From Hansfordia pulvinata (taxonomy: Eukaryota > Ascomycota > Sordariomycetes > Xylariales): a stretch of 64,000 nt of DNA. The stretch is taken from positions 372,001 to 436,000 of the forward strand of contig BJKQ01000013.1 in NCBI GenBank assembly GCA_006538405.1. Direction: 5' to 3'. The notes beneath the pieces are model-generated. The model was not told where the DNA came from. It ran no database searches and saw only the letters and a list, made by a program, of their open reading frames with translations. Shown one piece after another: positions 46,737 through 56,596 of this stretch (within the stretch, counting starts at the first letter, position 1; every line of letters starts with the position of its first letter). The translations under genes and the position numbers were made by a program.

Positions 46737-48176
46737 ATGCCGGGTCTCCCACCGCTCCGGCCTGTCGCCCGCCATGGTCACGACGCCGTTGAAGAGGCGG
46801 TCGAGGACTGCGACGATGCCGGCCCCGACCCTGTTGCGCCCAGCGCCGGCCGCCCTCGCACCATGACCAGCACCGCCGAGATTGACAGCACTATCAGCCA
46901 TCCGGGCTCCGTCCGCATCAATGTGACCGGCGCCTTCATCGTCGACTCCCCCGAGCCCGGCACTCCCTCCGCCGCCTCTCACGATACCCGAGACATCCGC
47001 CTGCCAAACCACACCGCTGTCGTCAGTCACATTGCCGTTGACATCGGAGGCTCTCTCGCCAAGCTCGTTTACTTCTCCCGCGAGCCTGATTCCACCGAGG
47101 CCGGCGGTCGTCTCAATTTTCAATCCTTCGAGACCGACCGCATAGACGAATGTCTCGATTTCATGCGCCAGCTCAAGGACAAGCAGCTGGCCCTCAACGG
47201 CTCCCGACCCGGCGAGCTGTGCGTCATGGCGACTGGCGGCGGTGCCTACAAGTATCACGAAAAGATCCAGCAGTGCCTCGGCGTCGAGGTTCTGCGCGAG
47301 GACGAGATGGAGTGTCTCATCATCGGCCTCGACTTCTTTATCACCGAGATCCCCCGCGAGGTCTTCACCTACTCCGAGACAGATCCCATGCACTTCGCCT
47401 CGCCCGACGCCAACATCTATCCCTACATGCTCGTCAACATTGGCTCCGGCGTCAGCATACTCAAGGTCTCGGGGCCCCGCACTTACGAACGCGTCGGCGG
47501 CACTTCATTGGGCGGCGGCACCCTCTGGGGAATCCTGAGCCTCTTGACCCCGGCTGAGAATTTCGACGACATGCTCGACATGGCCGCTCAAGGTGACAAC
47601 GCAAAGGTCGACATGCTTGTTGGTGACATCTACGGCGCCGACTATGGCAAGATTGGCCTCAAGAGCACAGCGATTGCCAGCTCTTTTGGCAAGGTTTTTC
47701 GCATGAAGCGCGAGGCCGAGACCGCGGCCGAGGATAGCGGCGGCTTAGCCAACGGCGACGACGAACACCACCGCAGGAGCAGTGAGCTCGCCTCCCCGGC
47801 ATCATCGACGCCCATGCCACCCACGACGCAACAAACGGAAACACAACCGCAGCCGAGCTCCTCGCAGCAAAGCTTCTCTCCCGCCGACATATCGCGGTCT
47901 CTCTTGTACGCTGTCAGTAACAACATTGGCCAGATTGCGTACCTGCAGTCTCAGGTACATGGCCTGTCGAATATCTACTTTGGCGGTTCTTTCATCCGCG
48001 GCCACCCACAGACAATGAACACTTTGTCTTACGCCATCAAATTCTGGTCTCGCGGTCAGAAGCAGGCTTATTTCCTCCGACACGAGGGTTATCTAGGCGC
48101 CGTTGGCGCGTTCGTTCGTCGCCAGCCGCGCAATTGGGGTCGCAGAGCCAGTCTGGAAGGCGGAAGCGGCGCCTAG
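46737..48176 (+). CDS. pantothenate kinase (eukaryotic type II)
   Basis: Catalyses ATP-dependent phosphorylation of pantothenate, the first and controlling step of coenzyme A synthesis. Single exon, 479 residues from the first ATG. The N-terminal 95 residues are disordered. The ASKHA kinase core begins at HIAVDIGGSLAKLVYF (phosphate-1 loop, D102-I-G-G-S). MATGGGAYKY, REDEMEC with the putative catalytic acid (around D189-E190), NIGSGVSILKV, GGTSLGGGTLWG and the C-terminal IYFGGSFIRGH are all as in eukaryotic PanKs. A Ser/Thr/Gln-rich insertion (about 325-375) interrupts the C-terminal part. No transmembrane or clear mitochondrial signal follows the ATG. Family knowledge: the enzyme is a dimer inhibited by acyl-CoA. 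Confidence 0.95.
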   Translation: MPGLPPLRPVARHGHDAVEEAVEDCDDAGPDPVAPSAGRPRTMTSTAEIDSTISHPGSVRINVTGAFIVDSPEPGTPSAASHDTRDIRLPNHTAVVSHIAVDIGGSLAKLVYFSREPDSTEAGGRLNFQSFETDRIDECLDFMRQLKDKQLALNGSRPGELCVMATGGGAYKYHEKIQQCLGVEVLREDEMECLIIGLDFFITEIPREVFTYSETDPMHFASPDANIYPYMLVNIGSGVSILKVSGPRTYERVGGTSLGGGTLWGILSLLTPAENFDDMLDMAAQGDNAKVDMLVGDIYGADYGKIGLKSTAIASSFGKVFRMKREAETAAEDSGGLANGDDEHHRRSSELASPASSTPMPPTTQQTETQPQPSSSQQSFSPADISRSLLYAVSNNIGQIAYLQSQVHGLSNIYFGGSFIRGHPQTMNTLSYAIKFWSRGQKQAYFLRHEGYLGAVGAFVRRQPRNWGRRASLEGGSGA

Positions 48177-49658
48177 TTCAGTGGATGCTCGCTTTGGCCC
48201 AGGTGACAAAGCTCCGTCCTAACATCATGGCCTGCTGCCCGCCATGTCGCCTAATCTTGGTTTGCGCCACGTTGGAAGCGCCGTCAAAGGCAGCAACGCA
48301 ACGAAACAGGCCTCAATACGACACAGCTGCTGGGCGCGGCTGCTGGATGGCTTGTTGCGCGCTGCCGCGGAGTCTCTCACCCCCTGCCGCAGTTTGCGCA
48401 TTTGTATCGGAAAGGTGTCTGCTTTGGGCGTTGTCGGCACTGCAAGATATTGCTTGGTCTTAGAACGATCGGAACAATATCTAGCATGCACACAATTGCC
48501 CGCTTATTTTGCCCGGTACTGGAGAGCGCGTTGCTCAGTCTTTGATGAGCAGCGCTGCCGCAACCATCTTTGGGAAATTGTTTCTGCCAGGAGGCTTCGT
48601 GGGCGAAATACGAGAACGGGTGGCTTCCCAATGGGGAGAGCCCGGAGGCCGCTGAAGAGGCCCAAAGGATAACCCAGAAGCGCAGCAAGATCACGACACA
48701 TGAAATGGCGGCTGGCGGAGCTATTGGTGACTTCGAAGAAGGCAAGACGCCATGTGGCGTCTGGTGTGGAAAATGTCACGCATTTGCGAGCGTGAACACG
48801 GGACTGCCATGGAATCCCGCCCTGTTGCAAGCGCTGATGAGCGCGGTCAGGTATCACGCGGGGGCGGACCAGGCGGTAAGATGTCATCCGGGCAGCCTGG
48901 CGCAACATTGTTCCCAACAATAAATTGCCGGCAGAACCCGCCGCGCCCCCCTGTCGCGGGTTGTCTCACTGGGCCCCAGATATTGGGACGACGCCGTCCT
49001 CGCTGGGCAAAGCAGGCGACATCAGACCGCGGTCGCTCCCCACCGGGCTGTGCGCGTGAGCCGTACGTGTTACCAATTCAAACCACAACAGACAAGCAGT
49101 AGATAAACATAGAATGTCCCCGTTGGCATTCAGCAGAGTCAAATGTGAAGGTCGCCTCAATTGATCTTGTCTATGTGTACTTGTAGACCTGCTCAGTCAC
49201 CCTTCGACGCTGCCGAAACTTCGGCCAAAGCACTCTGTCTGGCCTGGAGCAGGAAAGGGTATATCTCCAAGGTTTTGAGGTAGGATGTAGTATAGAACAG
49301 TTGTGTGGCTTCTCCTAGGTCGGTCGTTATTTGATCAAATCCCCAGGATCCCCACCTATCGCTCGAGGGTGCCGCTGTCCACTGGCGTCTGTATCCTGGA
49401 ATCAGACGGGCCAACCGCGCGACTGACCTCGTCATGGAAACAAAAGGGATGGGTAGTCGTCGATTCCACATTCGCCACCCAGTCTATAGTCGGTTTGAAG
49501 AAACGCGTCCTCTTGATGAGGCTGCGATGAGGGCACCAAGGAGATGGGGCTTTTGCGCGTGCCCTGTCCAGGAACGCCCCGCCCACACTTCTGCTTCCCC
49601 TCTTCCATTACCCACAGCATGCTTTCTCTCTCTCTCCCTCTCCATGACCACCGGAATT
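48177..49658. other. convergent intergenic region, no gene recognised
   Basis: Holds the 3' flanks of the pantothenate kinase and pyruvate carrier genes. Short frames only on both strands; nothing resembling a tRNA or repeat. Confidence 0.5.
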
Positions 49659-50322
49659 TTACGCCTTCTTGACGGCGTCCTTGACGCCGCCCTCGGCCTG
49701 GTCGGCCTTGGCCTCGGCGGCGGCGACCTCGGCCTGGCTGGCGGGGGGCAGCTGGCTGCCGTGGGAGCGGGCGTAGAGGCCGATGCGGGTAAGCTGGACG
49801 ATGCCGACGCCGGCGAGGAAGAAGTTGACGGCGGCGAGGAGGACGTTGCGGGGGCGGATGACGAAGCACCAGCGGGTCCAGATGAGGCCGGTGGCGGTCA
49901 GGGCGCCGTTCTGGGTGACGGAGAGCTTCTCGGCGGGGCGGGCAAAGTCGGAGATGCCGGCGAGGACGAGGGACCACTTCATCACGGGGGCCCTTTTTTC
50001 GTTTGGCAAACGTGGTTAGCTATGGATGTTTGAGAAAGTGAGATGGGGGGGGGGGGGGGGGGGGGGGGGTTAAAGTTCTTGAAAGGGGAAGGAAAACTCA
50101 CCAGAAGTGCACCGTCTTGATGCCGACGGGGCTGTCCCACATGCGCGCGAACCAGCTCTTGGGCTGGCCCTGGCCGGCCTGCTGCTGTCCCTCTTTGGCG
50201 GCGCCCTCGGTGGACGTGCTCTGGAAGCGGCGGCCGGCGGTCCTGGCCGAGGAGCGGTTGGCGTTGGCGGCGGCGCGGAAGGCCGGGCGCGCCGCGCGGA
50301 AGATGTTCGAAGTCGCCGGCAT
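49659..50322 (-). CDS. mitochondrial pyruvate carrier subunit (MPC2/3-like)
   Basis: Inner-membrane subunit of the heteromeric carrier that imports pyruvate into mitochondria. Exons 50322-50102 and 49992-49659, 184 residues. The first about 38 residues form a mitochondrial presequence (many Arg/Ala, no acid, then RRFQSTS). The spliced junction restores PVGIKTVHFWAPVMKWSLVLAG. LSVTQNGALTATGLIWTRWCFVIRPRNVLLAAVNFFLAGVG holds the family core and the last two helices; the first amphipathic helix precedes. The Ala/Lys/Glu tail is longer than in yeast. The intron carries a 25-base C tract on the sense strand and an AAAAAAG acceptor, as in D-LDH intron 1. Divergent from the B8 gene. Confidence 0.93.
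50045..50069. repeat. homopolymer of 25 bases in the pyruvate carrier intron
   Basis: Twenty-five G on the plus strand, hence 25 C in the carrier pre-mRNA, between donor and branch site. Confidence 0.95.
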
Positions 50323-50917
50323 TTTCGTCCTGTGGTGGATGGATTCCGTTGTCTGGTAGAAGATGTAGGATGGGGGGCCGGGCAGACAGACAGACAGGCG
50401 GAGCCGAGGTCGGGATTGGGAGGCTTCGCGATGGTGGTTTCCGGCGGGAGGCTGTTGCAAGGGGAGGAAAGCAAGCAGGCCCAGCACAGCGGCCGGACTT
50501 AAGCCGGACTCCCTCAACCTCGTCAGCCAAGCTGAATTTTTGGGCGGGTCTGCCCGACAAGACCCGACCGCGGTCGACTGCCGCTGCCAAGATGTGACTG
50601 ATAAGACGATGGTGCTCGATAGGTGCATGCGGATATGACATTGACAGGAGCAGCTGGTCAATCGGGGCCTTGACATTTGACCAGCTCCTGATTGGGCCGT
50701 GCTGCGCCGACCCGCACCCGCTTCGCTGACGACGTACGAGTCGGTACAACCTTACATGTGCATGCAGCAGTTGCGACCAATTGATTGATGTTGGGTGTCC
50801 GTACCTGTAGGTAATTAATTGTCGCTGCCCTCGTAATCACCACGACCACCACAACCACCAACCCACCAACACCCTCAACCTACCTCCCTCCGACGCCCGC
50901 CCACAGTCCCCGCCGTC
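50323..50917. promoter_or_regulatory. shared divergent promoter of the pyruvate carrier and complex I B8 genes
   Basis: Only 595 bases separate the two divergent start codons of nuclear genes for mitochondrial inner-membrane proteins. Leaders on both sides are pyrimidine/AC-rich. A bidirectional promoter is an inference from spacing. Confidence 0.5.
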
Positions 50918-51456
50918 ATGTCGACCAAGTACGCCTTCACCAAGGCCCTCAAGGAGGTGCGCTTCGCCCTGTGCCAGACCGGCGAGGCCAGCAACGCCAC
51001 CCGCGCGTTCCTCGCCCGCGCCTACCCAACCATGAAGACCAAGAACCCCCAGATCCCCATCCTCATCCGCGAGGCCCAGGGCACCCTGCCCAAAGTCTAC
51101 GCCCGATACGGTGCGTGCCTTTTTCTGTGTCCCCCCACCCTCCCCCCTACTCGCCCGCGCACCGGGGGCATGCCCTCGTGCGCATTTGTCGGGCCCTGCA
51201 GCTGACACGGAAGACTGGATGTGCAGACTTTGGAAAGGAGAAGAGCGCTTCGTTAGAAGGTACGTTTGAGTTCACACAGGCGAGAGCACGAGCGGGAAGA
51301 GACGCTCGGTGCAAAGAAGGAAGAAGAGGGACGAGGCGGAACACCACGCGACAAGGGCGGAGCAACAACGAGAAGCTGACAATTTCGTGCTTGACAGGAC
51401 TGTCCGACAAGCAGATCGAGGAGGCGGTGACGACGCTGGTCAAGAACGAGGCGTAA
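50918..51456 (+). CDS. NDUFA2: NADH:ubiquinone oxidoreductase B8 subunit (NDUFA2 homologue)
   Basis: Accessory subunit of respiratory complex I with a thioredoxin-like fold, located in the matrix arm. Exons 50918-51110, 51227-51259 (33 bases) and 51398-51456, 94 residues, as expected for the family. Recognised from KEVRFALCQTGEASNATRAFLARAYPTMKTKNP, IPILIREAQGTLPKVYARYDFGKEK and the C-terminal GLSDKQIEEAVTTLV. Both introns restore the frame exactly (Tyr-Asp and Glu-Gly junctions) and use CTGAC-type branch sites. A single Cys (C19) is present, while animal NDUFA2 has two. Confidence 0.96.
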
Positions 51457-52942
51457 ACCGCGGCGCACTGGCGGATTGTCACCTGCTGCGCGATCACCAC
51501 GAAACGGAGCCGCGGATACGAATGGGGCGGAGCTCGTCGGCGACCCCGGCCCCCGCGTTCGCTGGTCACCGTGGGGTCGTGTCGCGCGCACGGAATGAGG
51601 GGAACTCGAACCGCGGGTAGCGTTGTCCTCTGCGAAAGCTTCCCCGGCGGCGAATCTACGAGACGGTGATGGGTAGCGCGGGGAAAGAGAGTTTCGGTAT
51701 CGCCTGCTTCACCCAATTATCGGCTGACTTATCGAGAGACGGTGCTGGCCGGTGTCCGCCTGCTGCCGGAGGACGCCCGTGGCCGGCGGTCTGTGTATAA
51801 TGATTTTCATTGGGTTCTGCATTGCATGATGAAGCAAAATAGTGTGGTAGAGCAGGCACCAGAGACAGCGAGCGAGGACGAAGCTCAAAGAGAAGAATTC
51901 CCAACATTTCCTACGGCTCTCCAGACCTTGTATTGTATGTGCTACCTCGAGATGAAGCTGCGAACGGGACTCTCACGCACGCCGCGGGGTAGAGATGGGC
52001 TTGATTGGCCTCTACTCCGATTCCACAGCGTGTGTCAAGGAGCCTGCAGGCTTCTTTGAAGCCACACTGGTTTCCCCAATCGAAGAACGCTAGCGACCAG
52101 TCAAGTCAGACATAGTCGCAACGCCAGCCAACACAGGCTGTTAGCACAACTGCGAGAGACCGCAACGCTGACAATAGCTATAGTTTCCGGGTCAGTCACG
52201 GCAATAGCGAATCACGACCGAACACGTTCTAGCAGGAGGTCCAAAAGGCGGAGACCGGAAGCCCATAGACATAAGGCGTATCGGGGCATCTCGTATACGA
52301 CTCTGTGTGTTCGACAGTAGGATGCTTTGTAAAAAGTAGCTGCGCACACGAAGAAGATTGTAGCTAAAGAACTCCCATCACCTCGAAGATAGCAATCGCG
52401 GGTCGTACTCGTGAAGTAGACGAATCGAACAGTGGTTCTTTTCATCACCGAAGCCTGGCATGTCCTCGTACACGTAACGCTGGGTGGTTATCTCATCGCT
52501 TTGCACTGGTTCATGCAGGGCTGCCTGTCATTGGCAATTCCTATCCCGCGTTTGAGCCGTTGGGGGGTCGTCATTCTTTATAATATGGGAGCTATACAAA
52601 TCCCGCAATCGAATGACTGATGGCCAATGGCCCTGGAGCACAGTGGACATCATCTCTCACTGCTCCCGACCTATACAAAGTTTACACCGCCATCCCACGA
52701 CATTGTACACTGAAAACTAAGTAAACAAAACTCGGACGCGAGGTGGTGGGGAGTTGTGGCGCGTCTTGGTGTTGGAACCCCGCGCAAAGGGCTAACGTGG
52801 CGGGCACGCTTCTCTTTCTTTTTTTTTTCTTTTCAGAGGGGAAGAGATGCTACCGGATCCCAGCAGCGTGCGGGCAGATCGACTGGGCTGAGTCTCCCCG
52901 AGAAACACCAGCATGCTATAGAGTTGGTGTGCGTCGTCCCCC
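51457..52942. other. convergent intergenic region, no gene recognised
   Basis: Between the B8 and FMP46 stop codons. The central part is less GC-rich. A T-rich stretch (52811-52834) lies near the FMP46 end. No coding frame, RNA gene or repeat recognised. Confidence 0.5.
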
Positions 52943-53564
52943 TTAGTTGTCGGACTTGTTGATCTGGGACAGCATCTTGAGGATCTCTGACTCGCTGTCC
53001 GAGGCGACGGCCTTGCCGTTGTTCCAGTCGACGATCTGCGAAGTTCGGAGGGGTCAGCAAGTGCAGGGCGCACGGGTTAATCTCGCGGACCTCCCTCCGC
53101 GAGGGCCGAGGTTTGCTAGAGGGGGTGGTCCGAGGACGACGAAAGGGGTGGGGGGGAAACCATACGACGGGGTAGGTGAAGCTCTCGGGGCTCTGCTTGA
53201 ACTTGCGCAGGGCGTCCTTCTCGGTGGAGGCGCCCTGGATGACGGAGCCGATCTTGGCCTTGCCGACGTATTCGAGGATGGTCTGCAGCTGGTCGGAGGT
53301 GGGCAGGTCCTCGGTGATGGACAGGTCGAACTCCTGGCGCTGGCGCTTGGCGTCGGTCTGGGGGCTGTGGTCGCTGGCCTGGTCCTCTGTGGCGGACTCG
53401 GTGGCGTTCGCCGAGACCTGCTTGAGGATGTTGGCGGCGCGGACCGAGGCGGGCAGGCTGGGCCTGTGGAAGAGGGTGACGATGTCGAGGGGTTTGTGCT
53501 GCGCGCGGGAGGTCAGTTCAGGTTTGGGCCGAGGTCTGGGAGGAGCGCGTACGAAGCGGAACAT
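52943..53564 (-). CDS. FMP46: FMP46-like (DUF1687) mitochondrial redox protein
   Basis: Predicted thioredoxin-fold protein of mitochondria; yeast FMP46 has no defined reaction. Exons 53564-53553 (12 bases, MFRF), 53498-53166 and 53035-52943, 145 residues. Splicing out 53552-53499 (GTACGC donor, CTGACC branch site, GCAG acceptor) gives MFRFHKPLDIVTLFHRPSLPASVR, the family N-terminus; without splicing, an unlikely Pro/Arg segment would be inserted. Then LKQVSANA, EFDLSITEDLPTSDQLQTILEYV, SFTYPVIVDWNNGKAV (joined across intron 2) and the end INKSDN. No CxxC motif is visible in the spliced protein, so any redox role would need another residue. Confidence 0.88.
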
Positions 53565-55374
53565 GGTGGCGGCAGGCGGGGTTGGTTAGGCGAGGTGCGA
53601 GGCCGGCGTGGTTTCGTGAGAATGATCGGGCTGGGTTGGGATGATGGGTTGCGGCGAAGCGAAGGGCAAGCTCGACTCGATTGCGAGCTTCAGAGGTAGG
53701 TCGTCTTGCCTTGCTCGGTGCGATGAGTGAGAGCTGCTCCGTAACTACATCATACGTCTCCACATTTACGGAGTACGACGGGGGAACATCAAACGGAGTA
53801 TAACGGTTGGTCCAACGGCGTTCCTCAATCAGATACGATGGCTTAGGTCTGAGTTAGGCGCCCACAGGCACTAGAGATAACATGCTGGGTTTGGTTCCTA
53901 ACAGCGATAGTTGGACTCATTGTTCTGCACGAGTATGCTTGGCCATCCTGTTTGATATCGTTGGCAGCCTAGAGCCCGACGGTGTCGACCAGGTTGAACG
54001 AGGAAAACCACACTTTACACAACGGTTCGAGTACTCGTACATGGGACTGCCGTGCGCTATTAACGCGCTGCCCACTTATTCGCACGCCGCGGTGTGCGGC
54101 AGGCAACCCAGGATCCAGTATTTGCACTCCGAGTTCGATGTCGGCGTGTGACTCAGTGGGATCACCATACCCCGGTGGCCATCCGAAAAGCTAGGAACAA
54201 TCTGTACATTTTCCATCGACTGACAAGAAGCTTAAGCTTCTGCCTGGCTTTCCAGGGGGTTTCTCGCCATTTGACGCGGCGAGTCTACTGAGGCTCTTCT
54301 CCACTACAGGTTGCCGAAGACGATTTTTGCTGCGGCAAGTGCACATGGCACTCAAAGTGAGCTGAGCCATTTCACAGAAGAGGCATGGAACAGACGGAGT
54401 TACGACTATATGTATGCCAATACAGGCCACGCGGGGCACAGTTAACCCCAAAACCAAAGAAGTCGTGGGCTCACGGCTGGCCGGCTACGCCCTGAGCGGC
54501 GCTGTTGCCACTTGCCCCACCCAGAGATCCTTTTCGTGGCCCTGAGGCAACTCCATCCCATCAGGTCAAGGTCTGGCCGTGCGTGCTCGAGGCTGCAACA
54601 AGAACTTGACAGCCGGTTGTCAGACTTGACAGGGTTGGAGGCGATCTACTTTCACCCATCAGCACGGGTTGGCCGTTGCCGCCGTCACATCCGTAAGCGC
54701 TACCTGTAGGTATTCATTCGTGAGGCGACCTTGTGTAAGAGTACTCGTAGACCAGGCGGCAGTGCGGCAACACCTGAATACTCGGGGAATGGCGTGCAGG
54801 GCGCTACCGGATGGCAGCCTGGTTTTTCGGTTTTCCCTTCCTCTCTTTCTTTGTCGTGCCTCTTGCCACCGGACACCCTTGCGACAGCCACTGCGAGCCT
54901 CTAGTGGCGACAAATACTTGTGTTCGGCAGCTGTGGCTCAGTCGACGACACATGGTGGCCTCTTCGCCTCGTCCCCGCCACGGTTCCTTGTGGCGATGGG
55001 CCACCCGAGGCGATTCTCGGCACCACAGTGACGGCAATGGCCGCGGCGTGGCATGAGGCCCCCCGATCCCTCCTCGGACGGCCCGGGCGTCTACAGGTAA
55101 GGTACTCACCTACCTTGAGAGCCACGCCTGTCGCCTATTCTTAGACAGACTTGCGGGTGAAAAGGGTCGCCGCCCCGCGGGACCGCTCGCGGCACACGCG
55201 CACACACGTGAGCGGTGGCCCTTTTAGAAAATTTGTTCCTCACCATAGACGGACCACCGTTCGGCTCTCTCTTTCTCCCCCCCTCTCTCTCTCCCTATCT
55301 CTCTGTGGTGCGTCCTCTGAAGCAATAGCGACCTGCCTTAGACGCAGCCAATCCGCAGCGACGCCAGCAGAGCG
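53565..55374. other. intergenic, no gene recognised
   Basis: Upstream regions of FMP46 (left) and of the disrupted secreted-protein gene (right). TACTCGTA octamers at 54032 and 54742. A pyrimidine microsatellite-like stretch at 55263-55304. Frames are short on both strands. Confidence 0.45.
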
Positions 55375-56596
55375 ATGCACATCCTGAATAAGGCCGTGGC
55401 CGTCGCGGTCGTCGTCGGCGCCTCGCTGGCCGCCTCGGCGGTCGCGGAGAACCCGGGTGCGACGACGCGCTCTGATCGGTAAGTCGGGTATATTGTATAT
55501 TGTGCCCCTCAGACTCCGAGCCATGTACAACATCAGAAAAAAAAGAAAGAACGAGGCCTCTCTCTCTCTCTTTTATTTTTATTTTTATTTTGGAGAGGGG
55601 GGGGGGGGGGGGGGGGTGGTCTTTTTTTCCTGATTTTCTGTCGGCCAATGCTAACCATACAACTTGTGCACAGCAGCCATGGCGATGAACCGACCCTCGA
55701 GGCGCGGGCGGCCAGCAAGCTGCAGCTCCAGTGGGCCCTGAGGGCGTACACGCGGCTCGCGGACGGCGGCGGAGACAGCTGCCCTTGTCGCAGTCGTCGA
55801 GGCGCGGGACGGCGCCGCTGTCGCGGCGGGGGTGGGGCCGCGAGTTGCGTGTCCGCCTTACGGGGCGGGCGGAAGGGGAGGGAACCGGCAATGGGGGCAA
55901 GGAGGCGGATAGCTCCGGGAGGGAAGGGAGCGAGGACGCAGCCGAAGAAACCAAAGAGCAGCAGGAGGAGGAGCAAGAGCTGTCCAAGTCGGGGTGCCAG
56001 ATCTTCGACGAGAACGAGGAGAGAGGGCTGAGCAGCGAGGAGAAGACGCAGCGGCTGGAAGAGGAGTCGAAACAGAACAAGGCCGCCGTCTTTGTCATCC
56101 TCAGCACGGTTTTGAAGGCTGGGAAGTCTGACGGAAATCAGCGCCGGTGGCTCTGGCGGCTCCTGGGCCGCGGGTTCCGGACCCCGCAAGGCGCGCCGCT
56201 GGAGGACGAGGGGGGAAGTACGTGGAGATGAAGGAGGTGAAGACCGCGTGGAGCATATCGCCGTCGCTCGAGGCGGGCAACATGGTGCAGGTGCCGGGCG
56301 AGGTGGTCGATTACGCGCAGAATCATTCGCCGGGTCTGGGCCGGCAATGGGCCGTGCGGGTCGCCCGGCCGGCGCCGGCGAGCGGCATCAGCAGGATCGG
56401 GAGCAGCAGCAGCAGCTACCGCTGCGACGTCCAGGTTGTGCGCCAGACGGTGTTCGAGCTGTACAGCTACATCCAGGGCGCGCTCAACAAGGCGTACAGC
56501 GGCGTGACGGCGGTGTGGCGGCAAGAGAAGCCCGTCGTCGAGCAGGAGACGTGGGAGATGGACGAGGATGGGTTCGTGAAAATCCCCCTCCACTGA
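55375..56596 (+). pseudogene. putative secreted protein, reading frame disrupted as read
   Basis: Exon 1 (55375-55479) encodes MHILNKAVAVAVVVGASLA.. with a Lys after the Met and a hydrophobic core ending ASAVAEN: a convincing signal peptide. Intron 55480-55673 has GTAAGT, a CTAAC branch site and CACAG, and contains a 20-base G tract. After it, plausible protein runs through three frames without clear introns: about 55674-55770 (SHGDEPTLEARAASK), about 55770-55915 (ETAALVAVVEARDGAAVA), about 55880-56200 (acidic, LSKSGCQIFDENEERGLSSEE) and about 56200-56596 (VKTAWSISPSLEAGNMVQV, ending DEDGFVKIPLH). I do not recognise the family. Either indels (real or assembly) break it or it has introns I could not place. 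Confidence 0.4.
55597..55616. repeat. G homopolymer, 20 bases
   Basis: Sense-strand G run inside the first intron of the putative secreted-protein gene. Confidence 0.95.

Noticed and set aside
55295..56107. 270-codon minus-strand frame
   Set aside because: Runs through the G tract and Ser/Pro runs; the plus strand has a signal peptide and canonical intron instead.
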